A stretch of 38,999 nucleotides of DNA from Eubacterium sp. An11 (GCF_002161065.1 NZ_NFLV01000030.1:1-38999); one strand, 5' to 3'; positions 9,401-16,632 are shown, numbered from the stretch's first letter. Notes: generated by a model from the letters alone, not told the origin. Program-made: numbers and translations.

Positions 9401-9490
9401 GTTATTCCATTGTTCTTCTGTATAACGGCTTTTGGATTGATAGTCGCCGTCATATTCATAATCCCGTTGTCTCTGTTTGTCCGTAATCAT
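6482..9490 (-). CDS. Large protein with degenerate McrB-type AAA+ domain
   Basis: A protein of about 1,002 residues. Residues 1–545 are an unrecognised, mainly helical, acidic region. About 547–667 is a Gly/Ser/Pro-rich low-complexity linker. The rest is a McrB-like AAA+ module: a Walker A position reading IRGPLKTAKYHEAM (about 692–699; a normal P-loop needs GxxxxGK[ST]), a Walker B position YVVMMEEVDVNWMHLFGE (about 784), a sensor-1 strand NLYIVATCDSN (about 840) and a McrB-like LMETINLRLSYFLGADFQLGEGFF near 880–905. The fold is recognisable, but nucleotide binding is doubtful. McrB proteins normally pair with McrC to cut modified DNA; no McrC or nuclease lies nearby, so I do not call this restriction. 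The frame opens at 9571, but the ATG at 9490 has AGGGGG upstream and avoids coding through a leader hairpin. True function unknown. Confidence 0.7.
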   Translation of the reverse strand: MITDKQRQRDYEYDGDYQSKSRYTEEQWNNILSSGQLSEEDIHLLKQIYSSYNHAATLLQLAFHNKTTEEDILSQVNAMGELLAAANDIRPEVDFSGNEYWWFLYFWGKNTDAGTLELKLHPELTEVIGALWPEEEERYYAFMNDVERSLQIRYNQEDAVWVAAAVLLYEKYYQNPGISADEILLMQYEVQTRAQKVFGQDINVNTITQICNADERGHRFNYLRDIYKYYRVAFPGEFEGDRERPDPENFDYNAYIYSIYGYMTLNELVDFIDHEYAHLVDESYVELNASNGFVRMADYLTRQGGTPYSPEDTSEQALSLRADGEDCVATFHMLADALIKEYPNFTYARKADWQQPSEGRISYIFCDVLYMENYAHTNAGISFLTVPDKDAVNIEIALNLPFCNNEEAMLDIQDKCSMLTLMTSAPFKVENMATEGFDLTEDSQKIKASVLYSYEDFKTMKEEDIVGMMSTATEIFASYYTDICQNYYPAAEEMPQEDPLAAALGSKLKYRPAREVPGPNIIYKQGGISPTTEYVTKVLQGYDVPTESEDTADHDSSDNFDASYDEAFPNGTSGATAAYESYENDPSPASSPAGRSDDGSLNGGFSGTVSSGSPGNNSPAGRDGISRGTSGSPSGTAAGSPGNGRPAGGSHPSGGHPAGNLVLPDWYREEKVPVSTHPDRSDQSFHLYPKNTLIRGPLKTAKYHEAMLTAVGIIEGKDSNMMRIEPVPDILEHYKNYVEEKRIMHISYPDIDGKGYENWIETKNGPAIRDGIFKEFANRCADGRYVVMMEEVDVNWMHLFGETAVLLRDNRREGTGSETAVTLKYSKETFKLPSNLYIVATCDSNISEDTVLGAISHDFFIRHIAPDSSVLRGIRVEGILLERLMETINLRLSYFLGADFQLGEGFFLGEADKDPFISLARIFREQLIPLLEKWFDGDIERIRYVLGDNGKQRPDTVFYRETPFRENLFKGEVPDSFDTGRCIYQINEDAFFNPKSYIDIYE

Positions 9491-9539
9491 ATGTCCCCCT
9501 GCCCTTTCTGCTCGTCGTTTTCTATCAAAAGTGTAAAAC

Positions 9540-9559
9540 GCCGGGCCTGCACACCCGGC
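9540..9559 (-). promoter_or_regulatory. GC-rich hairpin in leader of the McrB-like gene
   Basis: Perfect 6-bp stem (9540–9545 with 9554–9559, GCCGGG/CCCGGC) with an 8-base loop, followed on the minus strand by GTTTTAC. It lies about 50 bases before the chosen start at 9490. It looks like a weak terminator or attenuator. If the longer start at 9571 were used, it would fall inside the coding region. Confidence 0.5.
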
Positions 9560-9640
9560 TGGTTTCGTCATTTTTTCAATTCAGATATCATTATATTTTA
9601 TTAAAGAACGGCTGTCAATTATCCGGTTCCGGTAAACTGG

Positions 9641-9669
9641 TTGTATTTTGCGGCTTTTTCTTTTATACT
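9641..9669 (+). promoter_or_regulatory. Sigma-A-type promoter for the HAD–oxidoreductase operon
   Basis: TTGTAT (9641–9646), a spacer of exactly 17 bases, then TATACT (9664–9669). It lies about 90 bases before the fusion gene, in the divergent gap from the McrB-like gene. Confidence 0.6.
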
Positions 9670-9693
9670 GTTCTATATATAAAAAGGAGGACC

Positions 9694-9759
9694 ATGGACC
9701 GGCAGAAAAGCGGAGGCGTCATGACGGGACATGGATATTACAAAAAGGAGACAGGATAA
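9694..9759 (+). CDS. Possible 21-codon leader ORF
   Basis: ATG at 9694 follows AAAAAGGAGG directly (short 3-base spacing) and reads 21 codons (MDRQKSGGVMTG…, ending KKETG). Its TAA stop shares its last A with the ATG of the downstream gene (TAATG). It lies just after the predicted transcription start. This arrangement suggests translational coupling. The peptide resembles nothing I know, and it may be only a coupling device or chance. Confidence 0.35.
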   Translation: MDRQKSGGVMTGHGYYKKETG

Positions 9760-11582
9760 TGAAGCGTTACATATTTTTTGATCTGGACGGAACGCTGACG
9801 GACCCGATGATCGGCATCACTTCTTCGGTACAGTACGCGCTCTCAAAGTTTGGAATCTCGGTCCGATATCTAAAAGAACTGATCCCGTTCATAGGGCCGC
9901 CTCTGGCGCAGTCTTTCCGGGAATTCTACGGATTTTCCGAAGAGCAGGCGGAGGAAGCGGTAAGATATTACCGGGAATATTTTTCACCCAAAGGCATTTT
10001 TGAAAATGAGATCTATCCGGGTATCGCGCAGCTTCTGGTCACTTTGTACGAAGCGGGGTTTGAGCTGGCAGTGACTACATCTAAGCCGCGGGTATATGCG
10101 GAGCGGATCTTGAAACATTTTGGTATTGATGAATATTTTTCCCTGGTGGCCGGCAGCGAACTGGACGGGACAAGGGTGAATAAGAACGAAGTGATCCAGT
10201 ACGCTCTGGATGCCTATGGTATTTCCGGGAATGACGCGCTGATGATCGGCGACCGGAAACATGATATGGAGGGGGCCGCCGCCTGCGGCGTGGAATCTGT
10301 AGGCGTGCTCTACGGCTACGGTTCCTGGGAGGAACTTACGGCAGCGGGAGCCGGACATCTGGTGGAAACGGTAAAAGAACTGCGGGAGTTTTTACTGGCG
10401 CAGGATACAGACAAAGAGGAGGAGGATACAACAATGGTACGATTCGGATTTATCGGCACGGGAAAGATCGCGGAGAATTTTTATCAGGCCAACCGTTTTA
10501 TCAACGGATTTGAACTGACGGCAGTATATTCAAGAACTATGGAGAGGGCGAAAGAATTTGGTTTTCGCAAAGGCAGCCTGGCGTATTTTGACGATCTGGA
10601 GGAATTTGCGAAGAGCGATGCCTTTGACGCAGTCTATCTGGCAAGCCCGAACTGCTGTCATCACGACCAGGCCATCGCCATGATGCGGGCGGGAAAACAT
10701 GTGCTCTGTGAGAAACCGCTGGCATCCAATTACGAGGAAGCAAAGGAAATGTTTGCGGTGGCTGAAAAAGAAGGCGTGATCTTAATGGAAGGCATGCGTT
10801 CCATCTATACGCCGGGATTTCAGAAGATGACAGAATATATGGAGACCCTCGGACATATCCGCCGGGCGACTCTCCAGTACTGCCAGTACTCTTCCCGGTA
10901 TGATAATTTCAAAAGAGGCATCATCGAGAACGCCTTTAAGCCGGAACTTTCCAACGGGGCGCTTATGGATATCGGCGTGTACCCGGTGGCATGTATGATC
11001 CGCCTCTTCGGTGCGCCAAAGAGCGTGAAGGCCGCGGGCGTCCGGCTTAAGGGCGGCGTGGATGGAGAGGGAACCATCCTTATGGAATACGATGACATGA
11101 TCGGCGAGGCCATCTATTCCAAGATCACCGACGCAGCCGTACCGAGCCAGATTCAGGGGGAAGAGGGCTCCATGATGGTGAGCGAGATCGAAAATGTAAA
11201 GGATCTCCGCATCCGCAGAAAGACTGTAACGCAGAGCATCCATTTTGAGCAGTCTGATAATACTTTGAATTATGAGGCGGCCGCCTTCATAAAAATGGTA
11301 AAGACAGGAACCGGATGGGAGGCCGCCAGAGATATCACCCTGGAGACCATGAAAGTGCTTGACGAGGCCAGACGTCAGATGGGAATCGTGTTCCCGGCAG
11401 ATGAGAAGACAGCTGAGGCGGCAGCGGAGACCGCGCCGGAAGAAGATAAGGCATCTGCCGGAGAAGCGGAAGCCGCCATGCCGGAGGAGAAGACGGAACA
11501 AAAACCGGAACCAGCGGCTTCAACAGAAGAAGAGAAGAGTGCAGAGCCGGAGGAGAAAGAGGGAGAATCCCCGGCAGAATAA
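9759..11582 (+). CDS. HAD phosphatase–Gfo/Idh/MocA oxidoreductase in-frame fusion
   Basis: A single 607-codon frame with two enzyme domains. Residues 1–218 are a phosphoglycolate-phosphatase-like HAD hydrolase: FFDLDGTLTDP (nucleophile Asp8, acid Asp10), AVTTSKP, a VNKNE lysine and MIGDRKHDMEGA. Residues 226–548 are an NAD(P)-dependent sugar-type dehydrogenase: GFIGTGKIAENF nucleotide loop and CEKPLASN catalytic lysine. The tail, about 550–607, is Glu/Ala/Pro/Lys low complexity. The ATG at 9759 has AAGGAG and begins the HAD domain; the frame is open further upstream without a better start. At the junction the second domain begins with its own ATG (10434), preceded by GAGGAGGAGG, so a separate oxidoreductase may also be made. 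Substrates are unknown. The sigma-like gene starts 18 bases after the stop, so they likely share a transcript. Confidence 0.85.
   Translation: MKRYIFFDLDGTLTDPMIGITSSVQYALSKFGISVRYLKELIPFIGPPLAQSFREFYGFSEEQAEEAVRYYREYFSPKGIFENEIYPGIAQLLVTLYEAGFELAVTTSKPRVYAERILKHFGIDEYFSLVAGSELDGTRVNKNEVIQYALDAYGISGNDALMIGDRKHDMEGAAACGVESVGVLYGYGSWEELTAAGAGHLVETVKELREFLLAQDTDKEEEDTTMVRFGFIGTGKIAENFYQANRFINGFELTAVYSRTMERAKEFGFRKGSLAYFDDLEEFAKSDAFDAVYLASPNCCHHDQAIAMMRAGKHVLCEKPLASNYEEAKEMFAVAEKEGVILMEGMRSIYTPGFQKMTEYMETLGHIRRATLQYCQYSSRYDNFKRGIIENAFKPELSNGALMDIGVYPVACMIRLFGAPKSVKAAGVRLKGGVDGEGTILMEYDDMIGEAIYSKITDAAVPSQIQGEEGSMMVSEIENVKDLRIRRKTVTQSIHFEQSDNTLNYEAAAFIKMVKTGTGWEAARDITLETMKVLDEARRQMGIVFPADEKTAEAAAETAPEEDKASAGEAEAAMPEEKTEQKPEPAASTEEEKSAEPEEKEGESPAE
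10418..10436 (+). promoter_or_regulatory. Internal ribosome binding site and ATG at fusion junction
   Basis: GAGGAGGAGG followed by about seven bases and ATG (10434–10436), in frame, exactly where the Gfo/Idh/MocA domain begins. It is what one would expect of two formerly separate, adjacent genes. Confidence 0.5.
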
Positions 11583-11600
11583 AGAAAAGGAGAATGATAA

Positions 11601-12359
11601 ATGGGAGGACAGACAGAATTTTTGGATGCGGTGCGGGAGCTGGAACGGCTCGCCCAGACCAATAATAATCATCTGAATATGGAAGAAATCCGTTCCTATT
11701 TTTCAGATATGAATCTGAAAGACGAGCAGCTTGATTATATCTGCCGCTATCTGGAAAGCCACCGGATCTTTATCGAAGACCGGGTAAAGCGCGGGCAGAA
11801 TGAGATCGCTGACGAGGATGTCACCACCAGGGAGGATCCGCTGGACGCCGATATGGTGAACATTTATATGGAAGAAATCGGTAAGGCCAGTCAGGTCAGC
11901 GAGGAACAGGAGGAGATGCTGGTGCGCAAGCTCATCAACGGAGACGAAAACGCCAGAAATCTTCTCATCGAGGCCAATCTGGCCTACGCCACCGCCCTGG
12001 CAAAAGAATACACGGGGCGGGGACTTCTGCTCAGCGACCTGATCCAGGAGTGCAACATCGGCCTGATGACGGCCGTCAATGAGTACGAGCCGCGGATGCA
12101 TGGCAGTTTCCGGAAGTATAAAGAAAAGATCATCCGCCAGTATGTGGAGGATGTGATGGCGGAATACAACCAGTCCACCCGGTCTGCCATGAAGATGGCC
12201 ACCCGGGTCAACGAACTGAATGACCTGGCCACCGCTTTTGCCAAGGAGTACGAGCGGGAGGCGAAGCCTTCGGAGCTGGCGGAGCGCATGGGCATCTCCG
12301 AGGAGGAAGTCCGGGAGCTGATGAAGGTGTCACTGGACGCCATCGCGGTGATCGAATAG
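11601..12359 (+). CDS. Sigma-70-like protein lacking region 4 (RpoD paralogue)
   Basis: A 252-residue protein clearly related to the RpoD encoded about 2 kb downstream. An N-terminal region (5–60: NNNHLNMEEIRSYFSDMNL) matches Rpo[20 protein letters not shown]. Region 1.2 is near 84–96 (DMVNIYMEEIGKA). Regions 2.1–2.2, which contact the core polymerase, are well kept (119–162: LLSDLIQECNIGL). Regions 2.3–2.4, which melt and read the -10 element, are replaced: Rpo[12 protein letters not shown] becomes FRKYKEKIIRQ. A region-3 helix-turn-helix-like segment follows (AKPSELAERMGISEEEV), and there is no region 4. It could bind core polymerase without recognising promoters. It has AAAAGGAG before the ATG and starts 18 bases after the fusion gene. 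Function not known; a decaying duplicate is the alternative. Confidence 0.8.
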   Translation: MGGQTEFLDAVRELERLAQTNNNHLNMEEIRSYFSDMNLKDEQLDYICRYLESHRIFIEDRVKRGQNEIADEDVTTREDPLDADMVNIYMEEIGKASQVSEEQEEMLVRKLINGDENARNLLIEANLAYATALAKEYTGRGLLLSDLIQECNIGLMTAVNEYEPRMHGSFRKYKEKIIRQYVEDVMAEYNQSTRSAMKMATRVNELNDLATAFAKEYEREAKPSELAERMGISEEEVRELMKVSLDAIAVIE

Positions 12360-12458
12360 TGGGTGCGGCGCAAAATCGTCTTTCCTGCGCAAATCAGTAA
12401 AAAAATGTGCATGGTTTGACGGCTTGTGACATATAATTAGAAATGAGAAAGAGGCAAT

Positions 12459-14234
12459 ATGAGATACGAGGATGATGTAATTGAAGAGGTCAGGGAAAAA
12501 AATGATATCGTGGACATTATTTCCCAATACGTTTCCCTGAAAAAAAGGGGCTCCTCCTACTTTGGACTTTGCCCTTTTCATAATGAAAAATCGCCTTCCT
12601 TTTCTGTCAGCCGGGAAAAGCAGATGTATTATTGCTTCGGCTGCGGACAGGGAGGAAATGTGTACACATTTTTAATGGAATATAACCGGCTCTCCTTTGT
12701 GGAAGCATTGCAGGAACTGGCCAGACGGGCCGGAGTGGAGCTGCCCCAGGGAGAGCAGACGCCGGAGGAGAAGCGTCAGGCGGATGCCAGGGTGACTTTG
12801 AAGGAAATGAACAAAAAGGCCGCGGTATATTTCCACTACCTGCTGAAAAGTTCCCGGGGCGGGCACGCCATGGCTTATCTGAAAGGCCGGGGCATTTCCG
12901 ACGAGATGATCAACCATTTCGGCCTGGGATATGCGGACATTTACCGGGATGACCTGTATCAGTATCTGAAAAAGCAGGGTTACAGCGATTACCAGATGAA
13001 AGAATCTTCTCTGGTGACCATCGATTCGGTGAAAGGCAGCTATGACAAGTTCTTTAACCGGGTCATTTTTCCCATCATGGACGTGAACCAGCGGGTGATC
13101 GGCTTCGGCGGCCGGGTCATGGGAGACGGCGAGCCCAAATACTTAAACTCCAGAGAGACCATTTTGTTTGATAAGGGAAGAAATCTCTACGGTCTCAACT
13201 ACGCCAAGAGGACCAAGGAGAACTCCATTATCCTTTGCGAGGGATACATGGACGTGATCTCTCTGCATCAGGCGGGCTTTACCAACGCAGTGGCGCCGCT
13301 TGGCACTGCATTCACACCGAATCAGGCGATGCTGCTGAAGCGCTATACCGACGAAGTGATACTGTCCTTTGACAGCGACGGCGCCGGAGTGAAGGCCGCG
13401 CTGCGCGCCCTGCCAATCCTGCGGGAAAACGGACTCCGGGGACGGGTGCTTTCCATGAAGCCGTTCAAGGACCCGGACGAGCTCATCAAAGAAGAGGGTG
13501 CGGAAGGATACCGAAAGCGGCTGGAGGAATCGGAGCCGGGCCGGATGTTTGAGATGCTGGTGCTCTACGGGCAGTATAATCAGAAAGACCCGGAGAGCCG
13601 CACGGAATTTATCCGCGCCATCGCCAGAAAGCTGGCGGAGATCGAGGAGCCTGCCGAGAGAAATACCTACCTGGAGGCAGCGGCCAATCGTTTCATGATC
13701 GTCCGGAAGGACCTTACCGATCTGGTGAACCGGTACGGCATAGATTATCAGTACAAAAAAGCCAACGAGCAATACAAAAAAGAACCGGAAAGCCGGGAGA
13801 AGAAACAGGAGAAGAAGGAGCAGAATCACAGCCAGCCTCAGCGGATTCTCCTCACCTGGCTCACCGAACATCCGGAGATATATCCGTATGTCCGGCCCTA
13901 TGTGAGTGCCGACGATTTTCTGAATCCACTCTACCATTCGGTGGCTATCATGCTCTTTGATCAGCTGGAGCAGGGACAGGCCGTGAATCCGGCGCGGATC
14001 ATTAACCAGTTCACCGAGGCCGAGGAGCAAAAAGAGGTGGCGTCGCTTTTTAACGCCCATCTAAAGTACGAGACTTCCCCGGAAGACAGGGATAAGGCGC
14101 TCACCGATGTGGTGAAGAAGATCCTCATGACAAGTATCGAGGATGAAATGGTCCACACGGGAGATATCGTCCGGTGGCAGGAGCTTCTGACAAAGAAAAA
14201 CAAGGTGCAGAAGCTGCAGCTTCATATAAATTAA
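12459..14234 (+). CDS. dnaG: DNA primase
   Basis: A 591-residue primase that makes RNA primers at the replication fork and is recruited by the DnaB helicase. The N-terminal CHC2 zinc finger has Cys38, His41, Cys59 and Cys62 (GLCPFHNEKSPSF … YYCFGCGQGGN). The central TOPRIM domain shows ILCEGYMDVISLHQAG (about residue 257–270) and the metal-binding FDSDGAG (about 304–310). A charged linker (about 435–460, KKEPESREKKQEKKEQ) separates it from the C-terminal helical domain that binds the helicase. The length is normal. The ATG has GAAAGAGG upstream. It stands between the sigma-like gene and rpoD in the classic dnaG–rpoD order. The 99-base gap upstream has no terminator. Confidence 0.97.
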   Translation: MRYEDDVIEEVREKNDIVDIISQYVSLKKRGSSYFGLCPFHNEKSPSFSVSREKQMYYCFGCGQGGNVYTFLMEYNRLSFVEALQELARRAGVELPQGEQTPEEKRQADARVTLKEMNKKAAVYFHYLLKSSRGGHAMAYLKGRGISDEMINHFGLGYADIYRDDLYQYLKKQGYSDYQMKESSLVTIDSVKGSYDKFFNRVIFPIMDVNQRVIGFGGRVMGDGEPKYLNSRETILFDKGRNLYGLNYAKRTKENSIILCEGYMDVISLHQAGFTNAVAPLGTAFTPNQAMLLKRYTDEVILSFDSDGAGVKAALRALPILRENGLRGRVLSMKPFKDPDELIKEEGAEGYRKRLEESEPGRMFEMLVLYGQYNQKDPESRTEFIRAIARKLAEIEEPAERNTYLEAAANRFMIVRKDLTDLVNRYGIDYQYKKANEQYKKEPESREKKQEKKEQNHSQPQRILLTWLTEHPEIYPYVRPYVSADDFLNPLYHSVAIMLFDQLEQGQAVNPARIINQFTEAEEQKEVASLFNAHLKYETSPEDRDKALTDVVKKILMTSIEDEMVHTGDIVRWQELLTKKNKVQKLQLHIN

Positions 14235-14408
14235 AAATCACACAGAAAGAAAATACGGACAGGCTTTTTCAATACGTCCGGCAGTATACAGAAGAAAGAA
14301 TAATTCAGAAAAAAACGGTTAGACTTTACTTAGTATATTGGCACATTTCTTATGGAGAGTGCCGACGCGGCGGCATGGCGCGGCAAAAAAGAAATTGGAG
14401 GGCGTATT

Positions 14409-15506
14409 TTGGACAGGGAAGAACAAACCTTTGGCAGTCAGTTGAATATTTTGTTTCAGAAAGCGGAAAAAAATAAAAATGTGCTGGAAATGCGGGAAAT
14501 CAGAGAGGCATTTCAGGATGTTTCCCTGACGCCGGTGCAGCTGGAACGCATTGTCTCCATGCTGGAAGCCCGGAATATCGATGTGCTCACCGTGTCGGAC
14601 AGCATGGATGAAGACCTGAGCGACCCGGAGGAGGAGATGGAGAGCGCACTGAACCTGATGGATTCCGAAAATGTATCCATGGAAGATCCGGTGCGTATGT
14701 ATTTAAAAGAAATCGGAAAGATCCCTCTGCTGAAACCGGAGGAAGAAATCGAACTGGCCAAGCGGATGGAGCAGGGCGATGAATCCGCCAAACGGAGACT
14801 TTCCGAGGCCAATCTGCGTCTCACTGTCAGTATCGCCAAGCGTTACGCCGGAAGGGGCATGCAGTTTCTGGATCTGATCCAGGAAGGCAATCTGGGGCTC
14901 ATCAAGGCGGTGGACAAGTTTGATTACCGCAAAGGCTATAAGTTCAGCACCTACGCCACCTGGTGGATTCGCCAGTCCATCACCCGGGCCATCGCCGACC
15001 AGGCCAGAACCATCCGGATTCCGGTGCATATGGTGGAGACCATCAACCGGGTCAACCGGGCGAGACGGGCGCTTCTGCAGGAGAAAGGACGGGAACCGAC
15101 GCCGGAAGAGGTGGCTCACCGTATGGAAATGCCGGTGGAACGTATCCTGGAGATTTCCAAGATCTCTCAGGAACCGGTCTCCCTGGAGACGCCCATCGGC
15201 GAGGAAGAAGACAGCCATCTGGGCGATTTCATTCAGGACGAGCATATCCCGATCCCTTCGGAGGAGGCAGCCCATTCTCTCCTGCGGGAACAGCTCTGTG
15301 AAGTGATGGACACTCTCTCCGAGAGAGAACAGAAGGTGCTTTCCCTTCGCTTCGGTCTGCTGGACGGCAAACCCCATACTCTGGAGGAAGTCGGCAAAGA
15401 CTTCCAGGTGACCAGAGAGCGCATCCGTCAGATTGAGGCAAAGGCTCTCCGGAAGCTCCGCCATCCGACAAGAAGCCGCAAACTGCGGGACTTTCTGGAT
15501 ATGTGA
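14409..15506 (+). CDS. rpoD: Primary RNA polymerase sigma factor (TTG start)
   Basis: A 365-residue housekeeping sigma factor. Region 1.2 is at about 93 ([16 protein letters not shown]), region 2 at 134–205 ([37 protein letters not shown]), then region 3, and region 4 at about 301–358 ([36 protein letters not shown]). It lacks the long non-conserved insert of proteobacterial RpoD, as usual for Firmicutes. An ATG at 14352 extends the frame but has no ribosome binding site and adds unusual residues. TTG at 14409 has GGAGGG six bases upstream and gives the typical N terminus, so it is chosen. It lies 174 bases after dnaG; I could not identify a clear promoter in that gap. Confidence 0.95.
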   Translation: MDREEQTFGSQLNILFQKAEKNKNVLEMREIREAFQDVSLTPVQLERIVSMLEARNIDVLTVSDSMDEDLSDPEEEMESALNLMDSENVSMEDPVRMYLKEIGKIPLLKPEEEIELAKRMEQGDESAKRRLSEANLRLTVSIAKRYAGRGMQFLDLIQEGNLGLIKAVDKFDYRKGYKFSTYATWWIRQSITRAIADQARTIRIPVHMVETINRVNRARRALLQEKGREPTPEEVAHRMEMPVERILEISKISQEPVSLETPIGEEEDSHLGDFIQDEHIPIPSEEAAHSLLREQLCEVMDTLSEREQKVLSLRFGLLDGKPHTLEEVGKDFQVTRERIRQIEAKALRKLRHPTRSRKLRDFLDM

Positions 15507-15602
15507 GAGGATCCCTGCCTTTGAGATACTGTCAGGAAGATAAAACGATATATCACAACAAGACGCATTATAGAAATACACGTTAAATACGGAGAAAAAG
15601 AG

Positions 15603-16415
15603 ATGGAATTATCAAAACGTTTACAGACCGTCGCCATGGCGGTGACCCCGGGAAACAGGATTGCCGATGTGGGCACGGATCACGGCTACGTTCCTATTTA
15701 TCTTGTAAAAAATGGACTCTGTCCGTCGGCCTGCGCCATGGACGTAAACAAAGGCCCCCTCGCCCGCGCGGCGGAGCACATCGGACAGGAAGGCCTCTCG
15801 GACAAAATCGCCACAAGGCTTAGCGACGGCCTTGCCGGTCTGTCGCCCGATGAGACCGACACCGTTGTCATAGCCGGCATGGGCGGCGAGCTCATCTGCC
15901 GGATTCTGAAAAACGCCCCTGAATTTTTGAAGGCGGGCATGGAATTCATCCTCCAGCCCCAGTCCGAATGGTTCAAGGTACGCCACCTGCTCCATGACGC
16001 CGGATACCACATTGCTGGCGAATGGTTCCTGAAAGAAGATGGCAAATACTACGTGGTCATAAAAGCCCTCCCGGCTCCCGCCGGACAGCAGGAAAGCTAC
16101 CCGGACGAATTCCACTACGCCTACGGCTCCTGCCTGCTCCGGGAGCAAAACCCGGTGCTGCTGGAATATCTGCAAAAAGAACAGCAGAAAAAGAAGAGCA
16201 TCCTGGCGCGCATGGCGCAGCCGGAAGAGGAAGAAAATATCCCGCAGATAACAGATTCCGAACAACAATCCCGGAATTCGCAGGAAGATCCGGAAAACAC
16301 ATCCGGTAAGTCCCGAAAAGATCCGGAACAAAACGCCATGAAACGCCGCCAGCGTCAAAAACAGCTGGAAGAAGAAATCCGGGCGATTGGGCAGTATCTG
16401 AGAGAGACAGTCTGA
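15603..16415 (+). CDS. trmK: tRNA (adenine-22-N1)-methyltransferase
   Basis: A 270-residue SAM-dependent enzyme that methylates N1 of A22 in some tRNAs. The Rossmann SAM loop is IADVGTDHGYVPIYL (20–34), with CAMDVNKGPLARAAEHI next and the family motif IAGMGGELI near residue 92, followed by FILQPQSEWFKVRHLL. The usual C-terminal helical part is interrupted by a low-complexity, Gln/Glu/Ser/Asn-rich insert (about 202–250) before a last helix (LEEEIRAIGQYL). GGAG precedes the ATG with an eight-base A/G-rich spacer. trmK directly after rpoD is a familiar Firmicute order. The 96-base gap to rpoD shows no terminator, so read-through is likely. It ends at an intrinsic terminator. Confidence 0.93.
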   Translation: MELSKRLQTVAMAVTPGNRIADVGTDHGYVPIYLVKNGLCPSACAMDVNKGPLARAAEHIGQEGLSDKIATRLSDGLAGLSPDETDTVVIAGMGGELICRILKNAPEFLKAGMEFILQPQSEWFKVRHLLHDAGYHIAGEWFLKEDGKYYVVIKALPAPAGQQESYPDEFHYAYGSCLLREQNPVLLEYLQKEQQKKKSILARMAQPEEEENIPQITDSEQQSRNSQEDPENTSGKSRKDPEQNAMKRRQRQKQLEEEIRAIGQYLRETV

Positions 16416-16443
16416 AAATATCACTAAACTTATTAGAAATATG

Positions 16444-16485
16444 TACAAACTTGATACCTTTCGTTGTAATAGTGTCAAGTTTGTA
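16444..16485. repeat. 14-bp hairpin after trmK
   Basis: Arms 16444–16457 and 16472–16485 pair at 14 positions with one G·T, around a 14-base loop. No T-run follows directly; the true terminator begins eight bases later. It could stabilise the 3' end of the mRNA. Confidence 0.6.
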
Positions 16486-16492
16486 TAAGAAC

Positions 16493-16525
16493 AGAGTTTT
16501 GGAGAAAATCCAAGGCTCTTTTTTT
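16493..16525 (+). terminator. Intrinsic terminator of the dnaG–rpoD–trmK block
   Basis: 11-bp stem (16493–16503 with 16509–16519, two G·T pairs), 5-base GAAAA loop, then seven T residues. It lies about 80 bases after the trmK stop. Confidence 0.87.
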
Positions 16526-16603
16526 GTTGCATGTCCTTTCAATCATAACAATGTCTCCGTATCATTACAAAAACAAAAAGGCGAAAAAAGTAAATTAGAA
16601 TTA

Positions 16604-16632
16604 TTGTAATGGAAAAATAAACTTTTTATAAA
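16604..16632 (+). promoter_or_regulatory. Candidate promoter of the giant adhesin gene
   Basis: TTGTAA (16604–16609), 17-base spacer, TATAAA (16627–16632), giving a leader of about 118 bases. The whole 16530–16710 stretch is very A/T-rich, so chance matches are possible. Confidence 0.4.

Noticed and set aside
6482-9490. Annotation as an McrBC restriction enzyme
   Set aside because: P-loop and Walker B are degenerate and no McrC or nuclease is present, so restriction is not supported.
12416-12437. TTGACG and TATAAT before dnaG as a promoter
   Set aside because: Only 10 bases separate the boxes, too short for a sigma-A promoter, and the TATAAT lies only 21 bases from the start codon.
13143-14060. 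305-codon minus-strand frame opposite dnaG
   Set aside because: Mirrors a solid dnaG reading with zinc finger and TOPRIM motifs; its own protein has no recognisable domain.
14352-14408. ATG at 14352 as rpoD start
   Set aside because: No ribosome binding site, and the extra residues do not look like RpoD; TTG at 14409 has GGAGGG with good spacing.
14703-15581. 292-codon minus-strand frame opposite rpoD
   Set aside because: Shadow of highly conserved sigma regions; no start signal.
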